DNA of 64,000 nucleotides from Sodalis praecaptivus. Its GTDB lineage: Bacteria; Pseudomonadota; Gammaproteobacteria; Enterobacterales; Enterobacteriaceae. The notes below the pieces were generated by a model. It saw only the letters and a list, made by a program, of their open reading frames with translations, did no database searches and was not told where the DNA came from. The translations under genes and the position numbers were made by a program. The stretch is taken from NCBI RefSeq assembly GCF_000517425.1, contig NZ_CP006569.1:2108001-2172000 (forward strand), given 5' to 3'. Positions 12,739 through 23,250 of this stretch are shown here, piece after piece (the stretch's first letter is position 1; each line of letters opens with the position of its first letter).

Positions 12739-13500
12739 ATGACGCGCACGATGTTATCTTCCTTTTCCTCTATTGCTCCGCAGCGGGCGGGTTCGCCGGT
12801 GATTGTGGCGCTGGATTACGCCGATGCTCGCCAGGCGCTGGCGTTTGCCGACAAAGTGGCGCCGCAGCAATGCCGACTGAAAATCGGCAAAGAAATGTTT
12901 ACCCTGGCGGGACCGGCGCTGGTGCGCGACCTGCAACAGCGCGGCTTCGACGTTTTCCTGGACCTGAAATTCCACGATATTCCCAATACGGTGGCCAAAG
13001 CGGTCAGCGCGGCGGCGGCGCTGGGGGTCTGGATGGTCAACGTTCACGCCAGCGGCGGCGAACGTATGATGACGGCGGCGCGGGAGGCGCTGGTGCCGTT
13101 TGGGGCTGACGCGCCCACGCTTATCGCCGTCACGGTGCTCACCAGTATGAATGATGACGATCTGAGAGGGATAGGCATTGCCGGCAGCGCGTCCGATCAC
13201 GCCGTGCGGCTGGCTGTGCTGGCCAAAAAATGCGGCCTGGACGGCGTGGTCTGTTCCGCCTGGGAAGCCGCGCGGCTGAAAATCGACTGCGGCGCGGCCT
13301 TCCAATTGGTGACGCCGGGGATACGGCCCGCCGGAAGCGACGCCGGGGATCAGCGCAGGGTGATGACGCCGCAGCAGGCGCAGCGGGCGGGGGTGGATTA
13401 TATGGTGATCGGGCGTCCGATTACCCAGGCGGCTGACCCCTCTGCCGCTCTGGCGGCTATCCTCCAGGAATTGCATGTCGGAGCGGTCCATGGCGAATGA
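12739..13500 (+). CDS. pyrF: Orotidine 5'-phosphate decarboxylase
   Basis: A 253-residue enzyme making UMP from OMP, the last step of de novo pyrimidine synthesis. The active-site motif [12 protein letters not shown] with its catalytic Asp-Lys-Asp set is intact, and the phosphate-binding end TPGIRP, later YMVIGRPIT, is typical. The ATG at 12739 was preferred over an upstream in-frame ATG at 12685 because it fits the family length (E. coli 245); an ATG at 12751 is also possible. The last 11 bases overlap yciH, as in E. coli. Confidence 0.96.
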   Translation: MTRTMLSSFSSIAPQRAGSPVIVALDYADARQALAFADKVAPQQCRLKIGKEMFTLAGPALVRDLQQRGFDVFLDLKFHDIPNTVAKAVSAAAALGVWMVNVHASGGERMMTAAREALVPFGADAPTLIAVTVLTSMNDDDLRGIGIAGSASDHAVRLAVLAKKCGLDGVVCSAWEAARLKIDCGAAFQLVTPGIRPAGSDAGDQRRVMTPQQAQRAGVDYMVIGRPITQAADPSAALAAILQELHVGAVHGE

Positions 13501-13813
13501 AAACCGGCTGGTGTATTCCACTGACGGCGGGCGCATCAAAGCCGACGACTCCCACGCTAAGCGTGCGTCGGGGGACGGCATCGTGCGGTTGCAGCGTCAG
13601 ACCAGCGGCCGAAAAGGCAAAGGGGTATGTTTGATTACCGGTCTGGATTGGGACGATGCCGCACTGCAAACGCTGGCCAGCGAGCTGAAAAAGAGATGCG
13701 GTACCGGCGGGGCGGTGAAAGAGGGGGTCATTGAAATCCAGGGCGATAAACGCGAGCTGTTAAAACAGTTATTGGAAGCGCGCGGCTTAAAGGTCAAGCT
13801 GGCGGGCGGCTAA
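13490..13813 (+). CDS. yciH: SUI1/eIF1-like translation factor YciH
   Basis: A 107-residue SUI1-domain protein (E. coli 108), a bacterial homologue of eukaryotic eIF1 that influences translation-initiation fidelity in vitro. Its core, [17 protein letters not shown], then [15 protein letters not shown] and [14 protein letters not shown], is nearly that of E. coli. GGAG lies 6 bases before the ATG at 13490; an ATG at 13475 is possible but less like the family. It is coupled to pyrF by overlap. Confidence 0.95.
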   Translation: MANENRLVYSTDGGRIKADDSHAKRASGDGIVRLQRQTSGRKGKGVCLITGLDWDDAALQTLASELKKRCGTGGAVKEGVIEIQGDKRELLKQLLEARGLKVKLAGG

Positions 13814-13888
13814 ACGGGCGCGCCCGCCCGATGCGCTATCCCAAGCGCGGCAGGTGGCGATGAGGATAGGCTTACCGGCTAACGGCTA

Positions 13889-14107
13889 TTAATCGACCTG
13901 ATGGCCGATAATCCCGCCGACGGCGGCGCCGCCAATGGTCCCCAAACCGCTGCCGTGGGTCAGCACCGAGCCGCCGATGGCCCCGGCGCCGGCGCCGATA
14001 GCGGTGTTGCGATCGCGTTTCGACCAGTTCGAGCACGCGCTCAGCGATAAAGCGAGGGTGACCGCCAGCGCCGCGGCGGCAATGCGTTTAGAGGTTGAGC
14101 TCATCAT
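13889..14107 (-). CDS. osmB: Osmotically inducible lipoprotein B
   Basis: A 72-residue lipoprotein, the same length as E. coli OsmB. The signal peptide ends in the lipobox SLSAC with the lipidated Cys25, followed by the family stretch SNWSKRDRNTAIGAGAGA. The remaining Gly-rich part (GGSVLTHGSGLGTIGGAAVGGIIG) is a glycine-zipper-like membrane segment. The ATG at 14107 has GGAG 6 bases upstream; another ATG lies one codon inside. In E. coli it is RpoS- and Rcs-controlled; the upstream AT-rich region was not resolved here. Confidence 0.95.
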   Translation of the reverse strand: MMSSTSKRIAAAALAVTLALSLSACSNWSKRDRNTAIGAGAGAIGGSVLTHGSGLGTIGGAAVGGIIGHQVD

Positions 14108-14388
14108 CACGTTCTCCATAGTACGGTGTTATATTGAATTACCTTGAAATAATTATAGACTTATCCGCAACATTTAGCTTGTTCAGGGTTTAATAAAAAA
14201 AGTTTATTTTTCAATATATTACCCATTTCCTCTGGGTTAAATAATCCGAAATATCGCTCCTGTTTCCAGGCTGATACGTTTCCCCCCGGTCCGATAGCAG
14301 ATCCATGCCCGATCTTCAGCCGGTTTACCCATACCGGACCGGCGCAGCGGACCGGACAATAGCCTTATCGTGGGATAAGGAGAACGCC

Positions 14389-15084
14389 ATGCTAAACAGT
14401 CTGAAACAACAGGTGCTGGAGGCGAATTTGGCGCTGCCGCAGCATCAGCTGGTCACCTTTACCTGGGGTAATGTCAGCGCGGTGGACCGCTCAGCCGGTC
14501 TGATGGTGATCAAACCGTCAGGGGTCGACTATAGCGCCATGACCCTTGAGGATATGGTCGTGGTGGAGTTGGCAAGTGGCCGGCGGGTGGAAGGCCGGCG
14601 CAAACCCTCATCCGACAGCGATACCCACCGAGCCCTCTATTTGGCGTTCGAGGCGTTGGGCGGCATTGTCCACACCCACTCCCGCCACGCCACCATTTGG
14701 GCGCAGGCGGGGCGCGATCTTCCCGCCTGGGGTACCACCCATGCCGATTATTTCTATGGTGCTGTCCCCTGTACCCGACTAATGACGGACGCTGAGATCA
14801 ACGGTCGATATGAATGGGAAACCGGACAGGTGATTATCGAGACCTTTCGCCACCGGGAGCTCGATCCGGCGGCGGTGCCGGCGGTGCTGGTCAATGCTCA
14901 CGGTCCATTCGCCTGGGGGAGCGATGCGCAGAACGCGGTACATAACGCCGTGGTGCTGGAAGAAATCGCCTACATGGGGATCTTTTCCCACCAGCTCAGC
15001 CCCGAACTGCCGGCCATCCAGCGCAGCCTGCTGGTGAAACACTATCTGCGTAAGCACGGCAAAGACGCCTATTACGGTCAATAA
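14389..15084 (+). CDS. araD: L-ribulose-5-phosphate 4-epimerase
   Basis: A 231-residue class II aldolase-fold epimerase converting L-ribulose 5-phosphate to D-xylulose 5-phosphate. It has the length and numbering of E. coli AraD; the zinc ligands His95, His97 and His171 and catalytic Asp76 and Asp120 are all in place. It follows AraD more closely than the UlaF/SgbE paralogues as far as I can judge by eye. AAGGAG precedes the ATG. No araA, araB or araC is nearby, so its pathway partners would have to lie elsewhere, or it serves another pentose or ascorbate route. Confidence 0.88.
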   Translation: MLNSLKQQVLEANLALPQHQLVTFTWGNVSAVDRSAGLMVIKPSGVDYSAMTLEDMVVVELASGRRVEGRRKPSSDSDTHRALYLAFEALGGIVHTHSRHATIWAQAGRDLPAWGTTHADYFYGAVPCTRLMTDAEINGRYEWETGQVIIETFRHRELDPAAVPAVLVNAHGPFAWGSDAQNAVHNAVVLEEIAYMGIFSHQLSPELPAIQRSLLVKHYLRKHGKDAYYGQ

Positions 15085-15573
15085 TCGGTGCCTGCACGGG
15101 CCGCCACGGGATGATGATACCGTGGCGCGTGCCGGCGCCAACAGGGGATCGCCTCCTCCATCGGTGGGTGCTGGTGTTCGCCGGACACGCTGGTGCGGCA
15201 ACGGCAACTCGGCGCAAGTGGGGCGCTAAAAGCGTCACCGTGTCCTGGCGTCACGCTAACCCTTTTCTGCGCGGTGTCATAGCGAACCGCCGCCACGTCT
15301 GCATGACCTTGCATACACTCCCAATCTCCCTGACGACTTCCTGCGCGGTAGGCGTTGTTGCCGTTACGGCGGGCGGAAGTCGCAACCGCCAGCGGTTTTA
15401 ATAAAATAACGTATTTTAAAATTAGAAACGTTATTTCAATTATGCGGCCGATCACTGTTTCCGCCCTGATTTGCGGCTAGGTTAAGCCTACATTTCCTCC
15501 GTCTGCCGGGGGAGTCCGGCCAGCGACTGGCCATACCGCCCGCGGGCGGCCTCTGAGATAAGGTGGGATCAGA
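15085..15573. promoter_or_regulatory. araD-kdgT intergenic region
   Basis: A 489-base stretch without a convincing gene. The 96-codon open frame from 15111 is not similar to any protein I recognise. The part from 15395 to 15445 is strongly AT-rich and carries two palindrome-like elements, one of which resembles a KdgR operator (listed separately). The kdgT ribosome site, AAGGTGG, lies just before 15574. Confidence 0.4.
15421..15441. promoter_or_regulatory. Putative KdgR operator upstream of kdgT
   Basis: The segment AAACGTTATTTCAATT (15426-15441) matches the KdgR-box pattern AAAYRNTGTTTCRTTT except at two positions (A for G and A for T). A second AT-rich palindrome, AAAATAACGTATTTT, lies about 20 bases upstream. 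KdgR represses kdgT in pectinolytic enterobacteria. The match is by eye and unscored; the distance to the kdgT start (about 130 bases) is rather long. Confidence 0.4.
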
Positions 15574-16593
15574 ATGCAAATCAAACGTGCTATCGATAAA
15601 ATCCCGGGCGGTATGATGCTTGTTCCGCTGTTCCTCGGCGCGCTATGCCACACTTTTGCGCCGGGTGCCGGCAGCTATTTCGGCTCATTTACCAATGGCC
15701 TTATCACCGGTACCGTGCCGATTCTGGCTATCTGGTTTTTTTGCATGGGCGCGTCCATCAAGCTGAGCGCCACCGGTACCGTGTTGCGCAAATCCGGCAC
15801 GCTGGTGGTGACCAAAATCGCGGTGGCCTGGCTGGTGGCGGCGATCGCCTCGCGGCTTTTGCCCGCCAACGGCGTGGAGGTCGGCTTTTTTGCCGGGCTG
15901 TCGACGCTGGCGCTGGTGGCATCAATGGACATGACCAACGGCGGCTTGTACGCCTCCATTATGCAGCAGTACGGCAGCAAGGAGGAGGCAGGGGCCTTTG
16001 TGCTAATGTCGTTGGAGTCCGGGCCGCTGATGACCATGGTTATCATCGGTACGGCGGGTATCGCCTCCTTTGAGCCGCAGGTATTCGTCGGCGCGGTCTT
16101 ACCTTTTATTATCGGTTTCGTGCTGGGCAATCTGGACTCGGCGCTGCGGGAATTTTTCTCCAGCGCGGTACAGACGCTGATCCCTTTCTTTGCCTTCGCG
16201 CTGGGCAATACCATCAATCTGGCGGTAATTGCCCATACCGGGTTGCTGGGCATTCTGTTGGGCTTGTTGGTGATAGTGATTACGGGTATCCCGCTGATTC
16301 TGGCCGACCGCCTCATTGGCGGCGGCGACGGAACCGCCGGCATTGCCGCCTCCAGTACCGCCGGTGCGGCGGTGGCGACGCCGGCGATTATTGCCGGCAT
16401 GGCCCCGCAATTTGCGCCGATGGCGCCGGCGGCCACCGCGCTGGTGGCAACCTCGGTGATAGTCACCTCGATTCTGGTGCCGGTCATTACCGCGCTTTAC
16501 TCCCGCCGCGTTAAGCGGGGTCTGCCGGCCACGGCGGGCGATAATCAGGGGATGAACGGCGGGGCGGCCGGCGCCGACCGAATGGTTCCTTGA
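15574..16593 (+). CDS. kdgT: 2-keto-3-deoxygluconate permease
   Basis: A 339-residue inner-membrane H+-coupled transporter of the KdgT family, importing 2-keto-3-deoxygluconate, an intermediate of pectin and hexuronate breakdown. About ten hydrophobic segments run through the protein, and the conserved stretches [17 protein letters not shown] and [16 protein letters not shown] are present. It is full length with a family-like start [18 protein letters not shown]. No kdgK, kdgA or pectate lyase genes lie nearby. Confidence 0.9.
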   Translation: MQIKRAIDKIPGGMMLVPLFLGALCHTFAPGAGSYFGSFTNGLITGTVPILAIWFFCMGASIKLSATGTVLRKSGTLVVTKIAVAWLVAAIASRLLPANGVEVGFFAGLSTLALVASMDMTNGGLYASIMQQYGSKEEAGAFVLMSLESGPLMTMVIIGTAGIASFEPQVFVGAVLPFIIGFVLGNLDSALREFFSSAVQTLIPFFAFALGNTINLAVIAHTGLLGILLGLLVIVITGIPLILADRLIGGGDGTAGIAASSTAGAAVATPAIIAGMAPQFAPMAPAATALVATSVIVTSILVPVITALYSRRVKRGLPATAGDNQGMNGGAAGADRMVP

Positions 16594-16663
16594 CCGGGCC
16601 GCGGCGGGCGCGTCTGCGGACGTCGTGCGGGCGCGCGTTTATCCTCTGGCCACAGGGTCGAGC

Positions 16664-16695
16664 GAAAAACAAACGCACCGCCTGGACGGTGCGTT
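16664..16695 (-). terminator. Terminator downstream of rnb
   Basis: A 9-bp perfect stem (AACGCACCG / CGGTGCGTT) with a 6-base loop, followed on the minus strand by TTTGTTTTTCG, lies 35 bases past the rnb stop codon. Confidence 0.85.
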
Positions 16696-16729
16696 AAGGA
16701 GAGCCGCCGGCGCGGTGCCGGCGGGCGGT

Positions 16730-18664
16730 TCAGACCGGGCGGGCAATGACCGAGCGGTTTTCCATTCTGACTTCGGCGAGGGTAACGTCTAGGGTATCGC
16801 CCTGACGGTAGCGCTCCTCGCCTTTCACCTGCACGGTGCCGGTATCCTGGCTACAGACCAGCTCATCGCGTACGCTGTGAATAAAGGGGGCGGGGATGAA
16901 CGCCACCGCGCCGAAAGCCTGCAGACGCACGCGCATACCGCCGCGCGAGATATCGATTATCTCCGCAGCGAAGCGGCTGTCGCTGCCGGCTTTTGGCTGC
17001 AAGAAACGGGCATAAAGCCAATCCCCCACGTCCCGCTCCGCCATGCGGTTTTGCCGGCGCCGTTCGGCGAGGCGGATCGTCACCTCTTCACCCGGCCGTT
17101 CGGCGTCGCCGACGCCAATCAGCGCCTTCAACAGACGGTGATTGAGCATATCGCCATATTTACGGATAGGCGAGGTCCAGGTCGCGTAGGCATCCAGCCC
17201 CAGCCCGAAGTGCGGACCCGGCGCGGTGCTGACTTCAGCGAAGGTTTGGAAACGGCGGATGCGGCTGTCCAAATAGGTGGTGGGCAGGGCGTCCAGCCGC
17301 CGGCGCAGAGCGCAAAACCCTTCCAGCGTCAAAAGTTTGGCAGGCTCCACGTCGATATGATGCGCGCGCAGGATGGCTACCGCCTGATCCACCAGCAACG
17401 GATCGAAACCATGATGCACGTTATACAGCCCGTAGCCCAAACCGTCGCGCAATACGCGGGCGGCACAGACGTTGGCGGCGATCATCGCCTCCTCAATCAT
17501 GCGGTTGGCGATGCGGCGCGGCTCGACGACGATGTCGTCCACATTGCCTTTCTCATCGAGCACGAAGCGATAATCGGGGCGATCCCGGAACACCAGCGCG
17601 TGATGCTGACGCCAGGCGCTGCGGGCCTGGCAAACGTCGTGCAGCAGGCGCAACTGATTGGCGATGGCATCGTTTTCCGGTTGCCACGCGCCGGTATTTT
17701 CCAGCCAGTCGGAAACATGGTCATAGGCCAGTTTGGCCTTGGATTCTACCCAAGCGGTGAAGAAACGCGCGTCATCGGCCAAGGTGCCGTCATGATGTAC
17801 GGTAACGCGGCACGCCAATGCCGGACGCCGTTCGTGGGCGCGCAGTGAGCAGAGATCGTCGGATAGCGCGCGCGGCAGCATGGGAATATTGAAACCGGGC
17901 AGGTAATTGGTGAAGGCGCGCTCACGGGCGATACGGTCCAGCGGGCTGCCGGCCGGTACCCATGCGGTCGGATCGGCGATGGCGACGGTCATGATCCAGG
18001 CACCGTCCGGCGCGCTGGCCAGATGAATGGCGTCGTCCATATCTTCGGTGCTGGCGCTGTCGATGGTGATAAAATCCAGCGCGGTGAGATCGTCGCGCGC
18101 CGGTCCCTCTTGCTGCAGGGCAATTCCTTCCGGCATTTCCGGCGCGGCACGCTCAAGATTATGACGGGCGAGGGTAACCCACCACGGCGCGAAAGGGTCG
18201 TCGGCGGTGGCGACCAGCGCGGTGATTTCCGCGTAAAACTGGCGATCGCCTTTCAGTGGGTGGCGCCGCATTTCCGCGACCGCCCAATCGCCGGTTTGGA
18301 AGGTCTGGCTGACGCCGCGCTGCGGCCGCGTCGGAATAATTTCTTTAATCAGCGGGTGGTCCGGCACGACGGTCATACGCTCGTCCTTCACCTGAACCCG
18401 CCCCACAAAACGCGTCAAAAACGGCTCGATAAGCGCTTCCGGTTCCGCAATCTCCCGCTCTTTCTCCGTGCGGACCACGGCGGTGATTTTATCGCCGTGC
18501 ATCACTTTTTTCATAAAGGGGGGCGGAATGAAATAGCTTTTCTGGGCGTCGACTTCGAGGAAGCCGAACCCTTTCTCTGTGCCTTTTACCACGCCTTCGA
18601 CACGCGGTGTCTGAGAATGCAGTTGCTGTTTTAGCTGAGCAAGCAGCGGATTGTCTTGAAACAT
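16730..18664 (-). CDS. rnb: Exoribonuclease II
   Basis: A 644-residue processive 3'-5' exoribonuclease, identical in length to E. coli RNase II. Order: N-terminal cold-shock domains, the catalytic RNB domain and a C-terminal S1 domain ([20 protein letters not shown]). The metal-binding acidic cluster reads [15 protein letters not shown] with Asp202, Asp208, Asp210 and Asp211. It sits next to fabI in E. coli; here an accessory block separates them. Terminators flank it on both sides, so it is probably transcribed alone. Confidence 0.98.
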   Translation of the reverse strand: MFQDNPLLAQLKQQLHSQTPRVEGVVKGTEKGFGFLEVDAQKSYFIPPPFMKKVMHGDKITAVVRTEKEREIAEPEALIEPFLTRFVGRVQVKDERMTVVPDHPLIKEIIPTRPQRGVSQTFQTGDWAVAEMRRHPLKGDRQFYAEITALVATADDPFAPWWVTLARHNLERAAPEMPEGIALQQEGPARDDLTALDFITIDSASTEDMDDAIHLASAPDGAWIMTVAIADPTAWVPAGSPLDRIARERAFTNYLPGFNIPMLPRALSDDLCSLRAHERRPALACRVTVHHDGTLADDARFFTAWVESKAKLAYDHVSDWLENTGAWQPENDAIANQLRLLHDVCQARSAWRQHHALVFRDRPDYRFVLDEKGNVDDIVVEPRRIANRMIEEAMIAANVCAARVLRDGLGYGLYNVHHGFDPLLVDQAVAILRAHHIDVEPAKLLTLEGFCALRRRLDALPTTYLDSRIRRFQTFAEVSTAPGPHFGLGLDAYATWTSPIRKYGDMLNHRLLKALIGVGDAERPGEEVTIRLAERRRQNRMAERDVGDWLYARFLQPKAGSDSRFAAEIIDISRGGMRVRLQAFGAVAFIPAPFIHSVRDELVCSQDTGTVQVKGEERYRQGDTLDVTLAEVRMENRSVIARPV

Positions 18665-18759
18665 AATGTCCGGAAAATTGGAGTAGAGTGGGCCGAGTTG
18701 CGGCAGATAGTTTTACGCGATTCGGTCTGCGGCGGCAAGCCTACCGGCCATATGAAGGT

Positions 18760-18794
18760 AAAAAAACCGCCCGCGATAAACGGCGGGCGGTTTT
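18760..18794 (-). terminator. Terminator of the YdeP-family gene
   Basis: The stem CCGCCCGC / GCGGGCGG, flanked by a run of seven A on the left and TTTT on the right, is a strong minus-strand terminator 49 bases past the stop of the oxidoreductase gene. It could act weakly on the other strand too. Confidence 0.9.
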
Positions 18795-18842
18795 CAGGCG
18801 AGGGGTGGAGGGGCGTGGCGGTAAGCCGGCGCGCCCTACCGA

Positions 18843-21146
18843 TCACAGGATGCGCTGAGTGACCGACGTCACGCTCGGCGTCAGTTTGACCGGCACCGAT
18901 TTGGAGGTCGGCGTGAAGGTGCCGTCGCCGAAGCTCGACAGCGGCACCAGCGGGTTGGTTTCCGGATAATAGGCCGCCAGGTTGCCGCGCGGGATGGCGT
19001 AGCTGACCGCTTTGAATCCCGTTACTTTACGGTGTACGCCGTCATGCCACAGGGTTTCGATATCGACCCGATCCCCTTCTTTCAGACCCAGCTCCGCCAG
19101 ATCCTGCGGATGGATAAACACCACTTCCCGCTGACCGTAAACGCCGCGATAGCGGTCGTCCAGTCCATAAATCGTGGTATTGTACTGATCGTGGGAGCGC
19201 AGGGTTTGCAGCGTGAACGGCGCGCGCTCACCCGCCAATTGCGGCATAAGCGACGCGGGCAGGGCGGCGGCGCTGAATTGGGCCTTGCCGGTCGGCGTGG
19301 TGAAACGCAGCTCAGCGGCGGCATTGCCCAAATAAAACCCTCCCGGCGCGTCGCAGCGGCGGTTAAAATCGGTGAAGCCCGGCTGGGTGACGGCAATGTG
19401 GTCGCGGATCAGATCATAATTGCCGGCCAACGCGCGCCAGTTAAGTTTGTCCTCGCCCAATACCGCGGCGGCGATGCCGGCGACAATCGCGGTTTCGGAA
19501 CGCAACTGGTCGGAAATCGGCGGGTTCACGCCCTGCGAGGCATGCACCATACTGAACGAATCCTCGACGGTGATGTACTGATCGCCGCTGGCCTGCGTGT
19601 CGCGATCGGTGCGGCCGAGCGTCGGCAGAATCAACGCGTCGTGGCCGGGAACCAGATGGCTACGGTTGAGTTTGGTGCTGATATGCACGGTCAGCGCACA
19701 GCGCTGTAGCGCGTCCTCGGTGCGCGGCGTATCCGGCGCGGCCGCCGCCAGGTTGCCGCCAAGGGTAATCAGCACCTTCACCTCATCGCGCAACATCGCC
19801 TCGATGGCCTGCACGGTATTGTGCCCTGCGCCGCGCGGCGGCGTGAAAGCGAAGTGCGCCGCCAGGCTATCTAACAGCGCCGCCGACGGTTTTTCGTCGA
19901 TACCCATGGTGCGGTTGCCCTGCACGTTGCTGTGGCCGCGAACCGGGCACAATCCGGCGCCGGGTTTGCCGAGTTGGCCAAACAGCAATTGCAAATTGAC
20001 GATTTCGCGCACCGTTGCCACGGAGTGTTTGTGTTGGGTGATCCCCATCGCCCAGGTGCAAATGACGCGCTTGGCGCCGCGGTAAATCTCTGCGACTTCG
20101 CGTAAATCCTGCTCGCTCAGGCCGGACTGTTGGGTTATCTGCTGCCAAGAGGTCGCGTCTACCGCGGCCAGATAATCCTCTACGCCGTGGGTGTGGGCAT
20201 TGATGAAGGCGTCATCGAAAATGCCGTCCTCCCCGCGCGCCAAATGCTGGCGATGGGTCTCAAGCAGCGCCTTGACGATGCCGCGCACCGCCGCCATATC
20301 TCCCCCCAGATTGGGCTGCAGGTAGCGCGAGCTAATGCGTCCGGCTTTGGGCGTAATCACTTCCAGCGGTTTTTGCGGATCGGCGAAACGTTCAAGCCCG
20401 CGCTCGCGCAGATTGTTGAAGCTGACAATGCTGGCGCCGTGGTCGGCGGCGTGACGCAGGCTGTGCAACATGCGCGGATGGTTGGTACCGGGATTCTGGC
20501 CAAAAACGAATATCGCGTCGGCCAGCTCGAAATCGTCAAGGCGAACGGTGCCTTTACCGACGCCGATGCTTTGCTTCAGGCCGCTACCGCTGGCCTCGTG
20601 GCACATGTTGGAGCAGTCGGGGAAATTATTGGTGCCGAACATGCGGCCGAACAGCTGATAGAGATAGGAGGCTTCATTGCTGGCGCGGCCGGAGGTGTAG
20701 AGCTCCAACTGATCGGGGTGCGCCAGATCCTGCAGATGGTTGGCGATAAGGGCGAAGGCGTCCTCCCAACGGATGGGCAGGTACTTATCGCTCTCGGCGT
20801 TGTAGCGCAGCGGCTCCGTCAGTCGCCCCTGATATTCCAGAAAATAATCGCTCTGCTGGTAGAGCTGGCTGACGGTATGGCGGGCGAAAAAGGCCGCATC
20901 CACCGCCTTACGCGTGGCTTCCCAACTCACCGCCTTGGCGCCGTTTTCACAAAAGCTGAAGGTGCCATTATTATCGCCCCAGGCGCAGCCGGGGCAGTCA
21001 AAGCCTTTTGATTTATTCACGCGCAGCAGATTGCGGATGTTTTTAAAGGTTTGTTTGCTGTCCAGCACATAGCGGGTGGTGGATTCCAGGGCTCCCCAAC
21101 CGCCCGCCGCGCCGTCGTAAGGTTTTATCGCAGGTTTAAATTTCAT
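18843..21146 (-). CDS. FdhF/YdeP-family molybdopterin oxidoreductase
   Basis: A 767-residue molybdopterin-bis(MGD)-type oxidoreductase of the YdeP family (E. coli YdeP about 759), related to formate dehydrogenase alpha subunits. Residues 50-67 hold Cys51, Cys54 and Cys66, a reduced cysteine set compared with the four-Cys cluster of FdhF. Cys182 in NMCHEAS sits where FdhF has selenocysteine 140. The C-terminal molydop-binding domain begins near residue 640. YdeP is linked to acid resistance in E. coli, but its reaction is not established. A TTG start 21 codons upstream is possible; the ATG gives the family N-terminus MKFKPAIKPYDG. Confidence 0.85.
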   Translation of the reverse strand: MKFKPAIKPYDGAAGGWGALESTTRYVLDSKQTFKNIRNLLRVNKSKGFDCPGCAWGDNNGTFSFCENGAKAVSWEATRKAVDAAFFARHTVSQLYQQSDYFLEYQGRLTEPLRYNAESDKYLPIRWEDAFALIANHLQDLAHPDQLELYTSGRASNEASYLYQLFGRMFGTNNFPDCSNMCHEASGSGLKQSIGVGKGTVRLDDFELADAIFVFGQNPGTNHPRMLHSLRHAADHGASIVSFNNLRERGLERFADPQKPLEVITPKAGRISSRYLQPNLGGDMAAVRGIVKALLETHRQHLARGEDGIFDDAFINAHTHGVEDYLAAVDATSWQQITQQSGLSEQDLREVAEIYRGAKRVICTWAMGITQHKHSVATVREIVNLQLLFGQLGKPGAGLCPVRGHSNVQGNRTMGIDEKPSAALLDSLAAHFAFTPPRGAGHNTVQAIEAMLRDEVKVLITLGGNLAAAAPDTPRTEDALQRCALTVHISTKLNRSHLVPGHDALILPTLGRTDRDTQASGDQYITVEDSFSMVHASQGVNPPISDQLRSETAIVAGIAAAVLGEDKLNWRALAGNYDLIRDHIAVTQPGFTDFNRRCDAPGGFYLGNAAAELRFTTPTGKAQFSAAALPASLMPQLAGERAPFTLQTLRSHDQYNTTIYGLDDRYRGVYGQREVVFIHPQDLAELGLKEGDRVDIETLWHDGVHRKVTGFKAVSYAIPRGNLAAYYPETNPLVPLSSFGDGTFTPTSKSVPVKLTPSVTSVTQRIL

Positions 21147-21399
21147 TTTAAGGTTTCGCAGATAATAACTTCGATGGGATGTTAAATTTTGTTTAACGGT
21201 TTGCTCCAATTGCGTGAAAGTTTAATCTCACCGCCGACGACCGTCTAATCGAAACGCTTTATCACGGTATAGAGCGCGGTTATTGCGCGCCAATTGTGAT
21301 CTTGCTCATATTCCTGGCCACCAACCCCACCCATTGCCCTCGCCGCCGTTGACGCTGTCGCATACTGACTGAGTCGTCCAACGAGGAGTGGCCCGCGCG

Positions 21400-22998
21400 A
21401 TGAAAGAGATAAGCAGCAAAATTCATGGGTTCGGCAAAGCGCTGATGATGCCTATTTCGGTGATCGCCGCCGCCGGGATTTTCCTGGGGCTGGCGGCGGC
21501 GATGCAAAACCCCGCGGTGACCGGCGAGGCGTTCGCCCAGTTGACATACCCGCAATGGGTTATTGGCTTCATCCGTCGGGTGGCAAGCGCGTTATTTGCC
21601 AATCTGCCGCTGTTTTTTGCCGTCGCCAGCGCAATCGGCCTGGCGCGGGAAGAGAAGCCGACCGCCGCTTTCGCCGCGGTGATAGGCTTCATCAGCCTGC
21701 ATGTGGGGGTAAGCGCGTCGCTGGCGGCGCAGTCTATCACCCCGGCCACCACGACCCTGGCGGCCCTGACCGGGCGCGGCATGTCGCAGACCGAAGCGCT
21801 GATGTATGCCGCGCAGTTCACCCCCACGTTGGGTATTTTTTCTTATAATATGAGCGTCCTCGGCGGGGTGATCGCCGGCCTGGTGACGGTGGCGCTGCAT
21901 AATCGCTTCTATACCGTGGTGCTGCCGACCGCCATCAGTTTTTTCGGCGGCCGCCGCTTTGTGCCTATCGTGACGGTGGTGGTGTTGCCGCTGGTGGGGC
22001 TTGGGCTTTCATTCATTTGGCCCGCCATCGGCCACGGCATTGCCTGGGTGGGGCAAGTGATTGGCAAAAGCGGCGCCTTCGGCATGCTGCTGTACGGCTT
22101 TTGCGAGCGGCTTCTGATCCCGACCGGCCTGCACCATATTTTAAACGAAACCGTGCGCTTCACCCCCATCGGCGGCATGGCCACGGCGGATCATCAGACG
22201 TTGGTCGGGGCGCTAACGATTTTTAATACCTCCCTGACCCATCCCGGTCTGCTCAGCGACGAGGTGATTCGTCACGCCACGCGCTTTTTGGCCCAAGGTA
22301 AAATCCCCACCATGATGTTCGGCTTGCCGGGGGCGGCGCTGGCGATGTATCACTGCGCGCGACCCGAGCATAAAGCACGGGTCAAGGCGCTAATGCTGGC
22401 CGGCGGCCTGGCGTCGTTCACCACCGGTATCACCGAGCCGCTGGAGTTCTGTTTTATTTTTGTCTCGCCGGTGCTGTTCATTTTCCACGCGGTGCTGAGC
22501 GGCGTCGCGTTTATGCTGATGGATATACTGCATGTGATGATTGGCAATGTGCAGGGCGGCGCCATCGATTTGGTCATTTTCGGGATGCTCGGCGGCGCCA
22601 AGACCCAGTGGTGGTATCCGGTGCTGCTGGGCGCGGTCTACTGCCCGCTGTATTATGTCGTGTTCAGCGCGGTTATCCGCCGCATGAATGTGGAAACACC
22701 GGGCCGGGAATCGGAAGAACAGACCCCGCCGGAGCAGGAAAAGCAAAGTGCCGACGAGCGGTCGCAAACCATTATCAACGGCCTGGGGGGACGGCAAAAT
22801 ATCGCCGACGTCGACTGCTGTTTTACCCGGCTGCGCGTACGGGTGCGCGATATGCAACAGGTGGTGGATCGCACCTTGATGCTTACCGGCGCGAGCGGCG
22901 TCAAACGTGTCAGCGGCAACGATGTGCAGGTTATCTATGGACCGCAGGTGGAGAAAATCGCCCATGACGTTAAACGGTCTCTGGGCGTAAGCCATTAG
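21400..22998 (+). CDS. PTS glucose/maltose-family EIICB component
   Basis: A 532-residue sugar permease of the glucose superfamily. The EIIC domain (residues 1 to about 430) has about ten membrane segments and the family motifs LIPTGLHHILNETVRF and GITEPLEFCF. The EIIB domain is at 450-532, with the phospho-cysteine Cys474 in DCCFTRLRV. No EIIA is fused or adjacent, so the glucose EIIA (Crr) probably serves it, as for MalX. MalX, GlvC or another alpha-glucoside carrier are all possible; the sugar is unknown. ATG 21400 follows AGGAG at 11 bases; a GTG four codons upstream overlaps that site. Confidence 0.85.
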   Translation: MKEISSKIHGFGKALMMPISVIAAAGIFLGLAAAMQNPAVTGEAFAQLTYPQWVIGFIRRVASALFANLPLFFAVASAIGLAREEKPTAAFAAVIGFISLHVGVSASLAAQSITPATTTLAALTGRGMSQTEALMYAAQFTPTLGIFSYNMSVLGGVIAGLVTVALHNRFYTVVLPTAISFFGGRRFVPIVTVVVLPLVGLGLSFIWPAIGHGIAWVGQVIGKSGAFGMLLYGFCERLLIPTGLHHILNETVRFTPIGGMATADHQTLVGALTIFNTSLTHPGLLSDEVIRHATRFLAQGKIPTMMFGLPGAALAMYHCARPEHKARVKALMLAGGLASFTTGITEPLEFCFIFVSPVLFIFHAVLSGVAFMLMDILHVMIGNVQGGAIDLVIFGMLGGAKTQWWYPVLLGAVYCPLYYVVFSAVIRRMNVETPGRESEEQTPPEQEKQSADERSQTIINGLGGRQNIADVDCCFTRLRVRVRDMQQVVDRTLMLTGASGVKRVSGNDVQVIYGPQVEKIAHDVKRSLGVSH

Positions 22999-23250
22999 AT
23001 GGCGCGGGGTTATAGGCTTGTGATTACGCGGGCGTGGCAACGCGGAGGCGACAGTCGTCCCTTACTCAGACGAGCGCGGCGCTCTGCCCGTCGGCGGCGG
23101 ACGCGGTCTTCAAGCGAGGGCAGCCGCTGATTGCCCCCTGAATCGCGACGCCCGTCGCGTTGTGCGTGCTGTTGCGCCGCGGGGTTTGCACAGATCCCCC
23201 CGGCGCGGAGATGGTATACTGTTTATTACGCCCGGCAACCGATCACCTAG

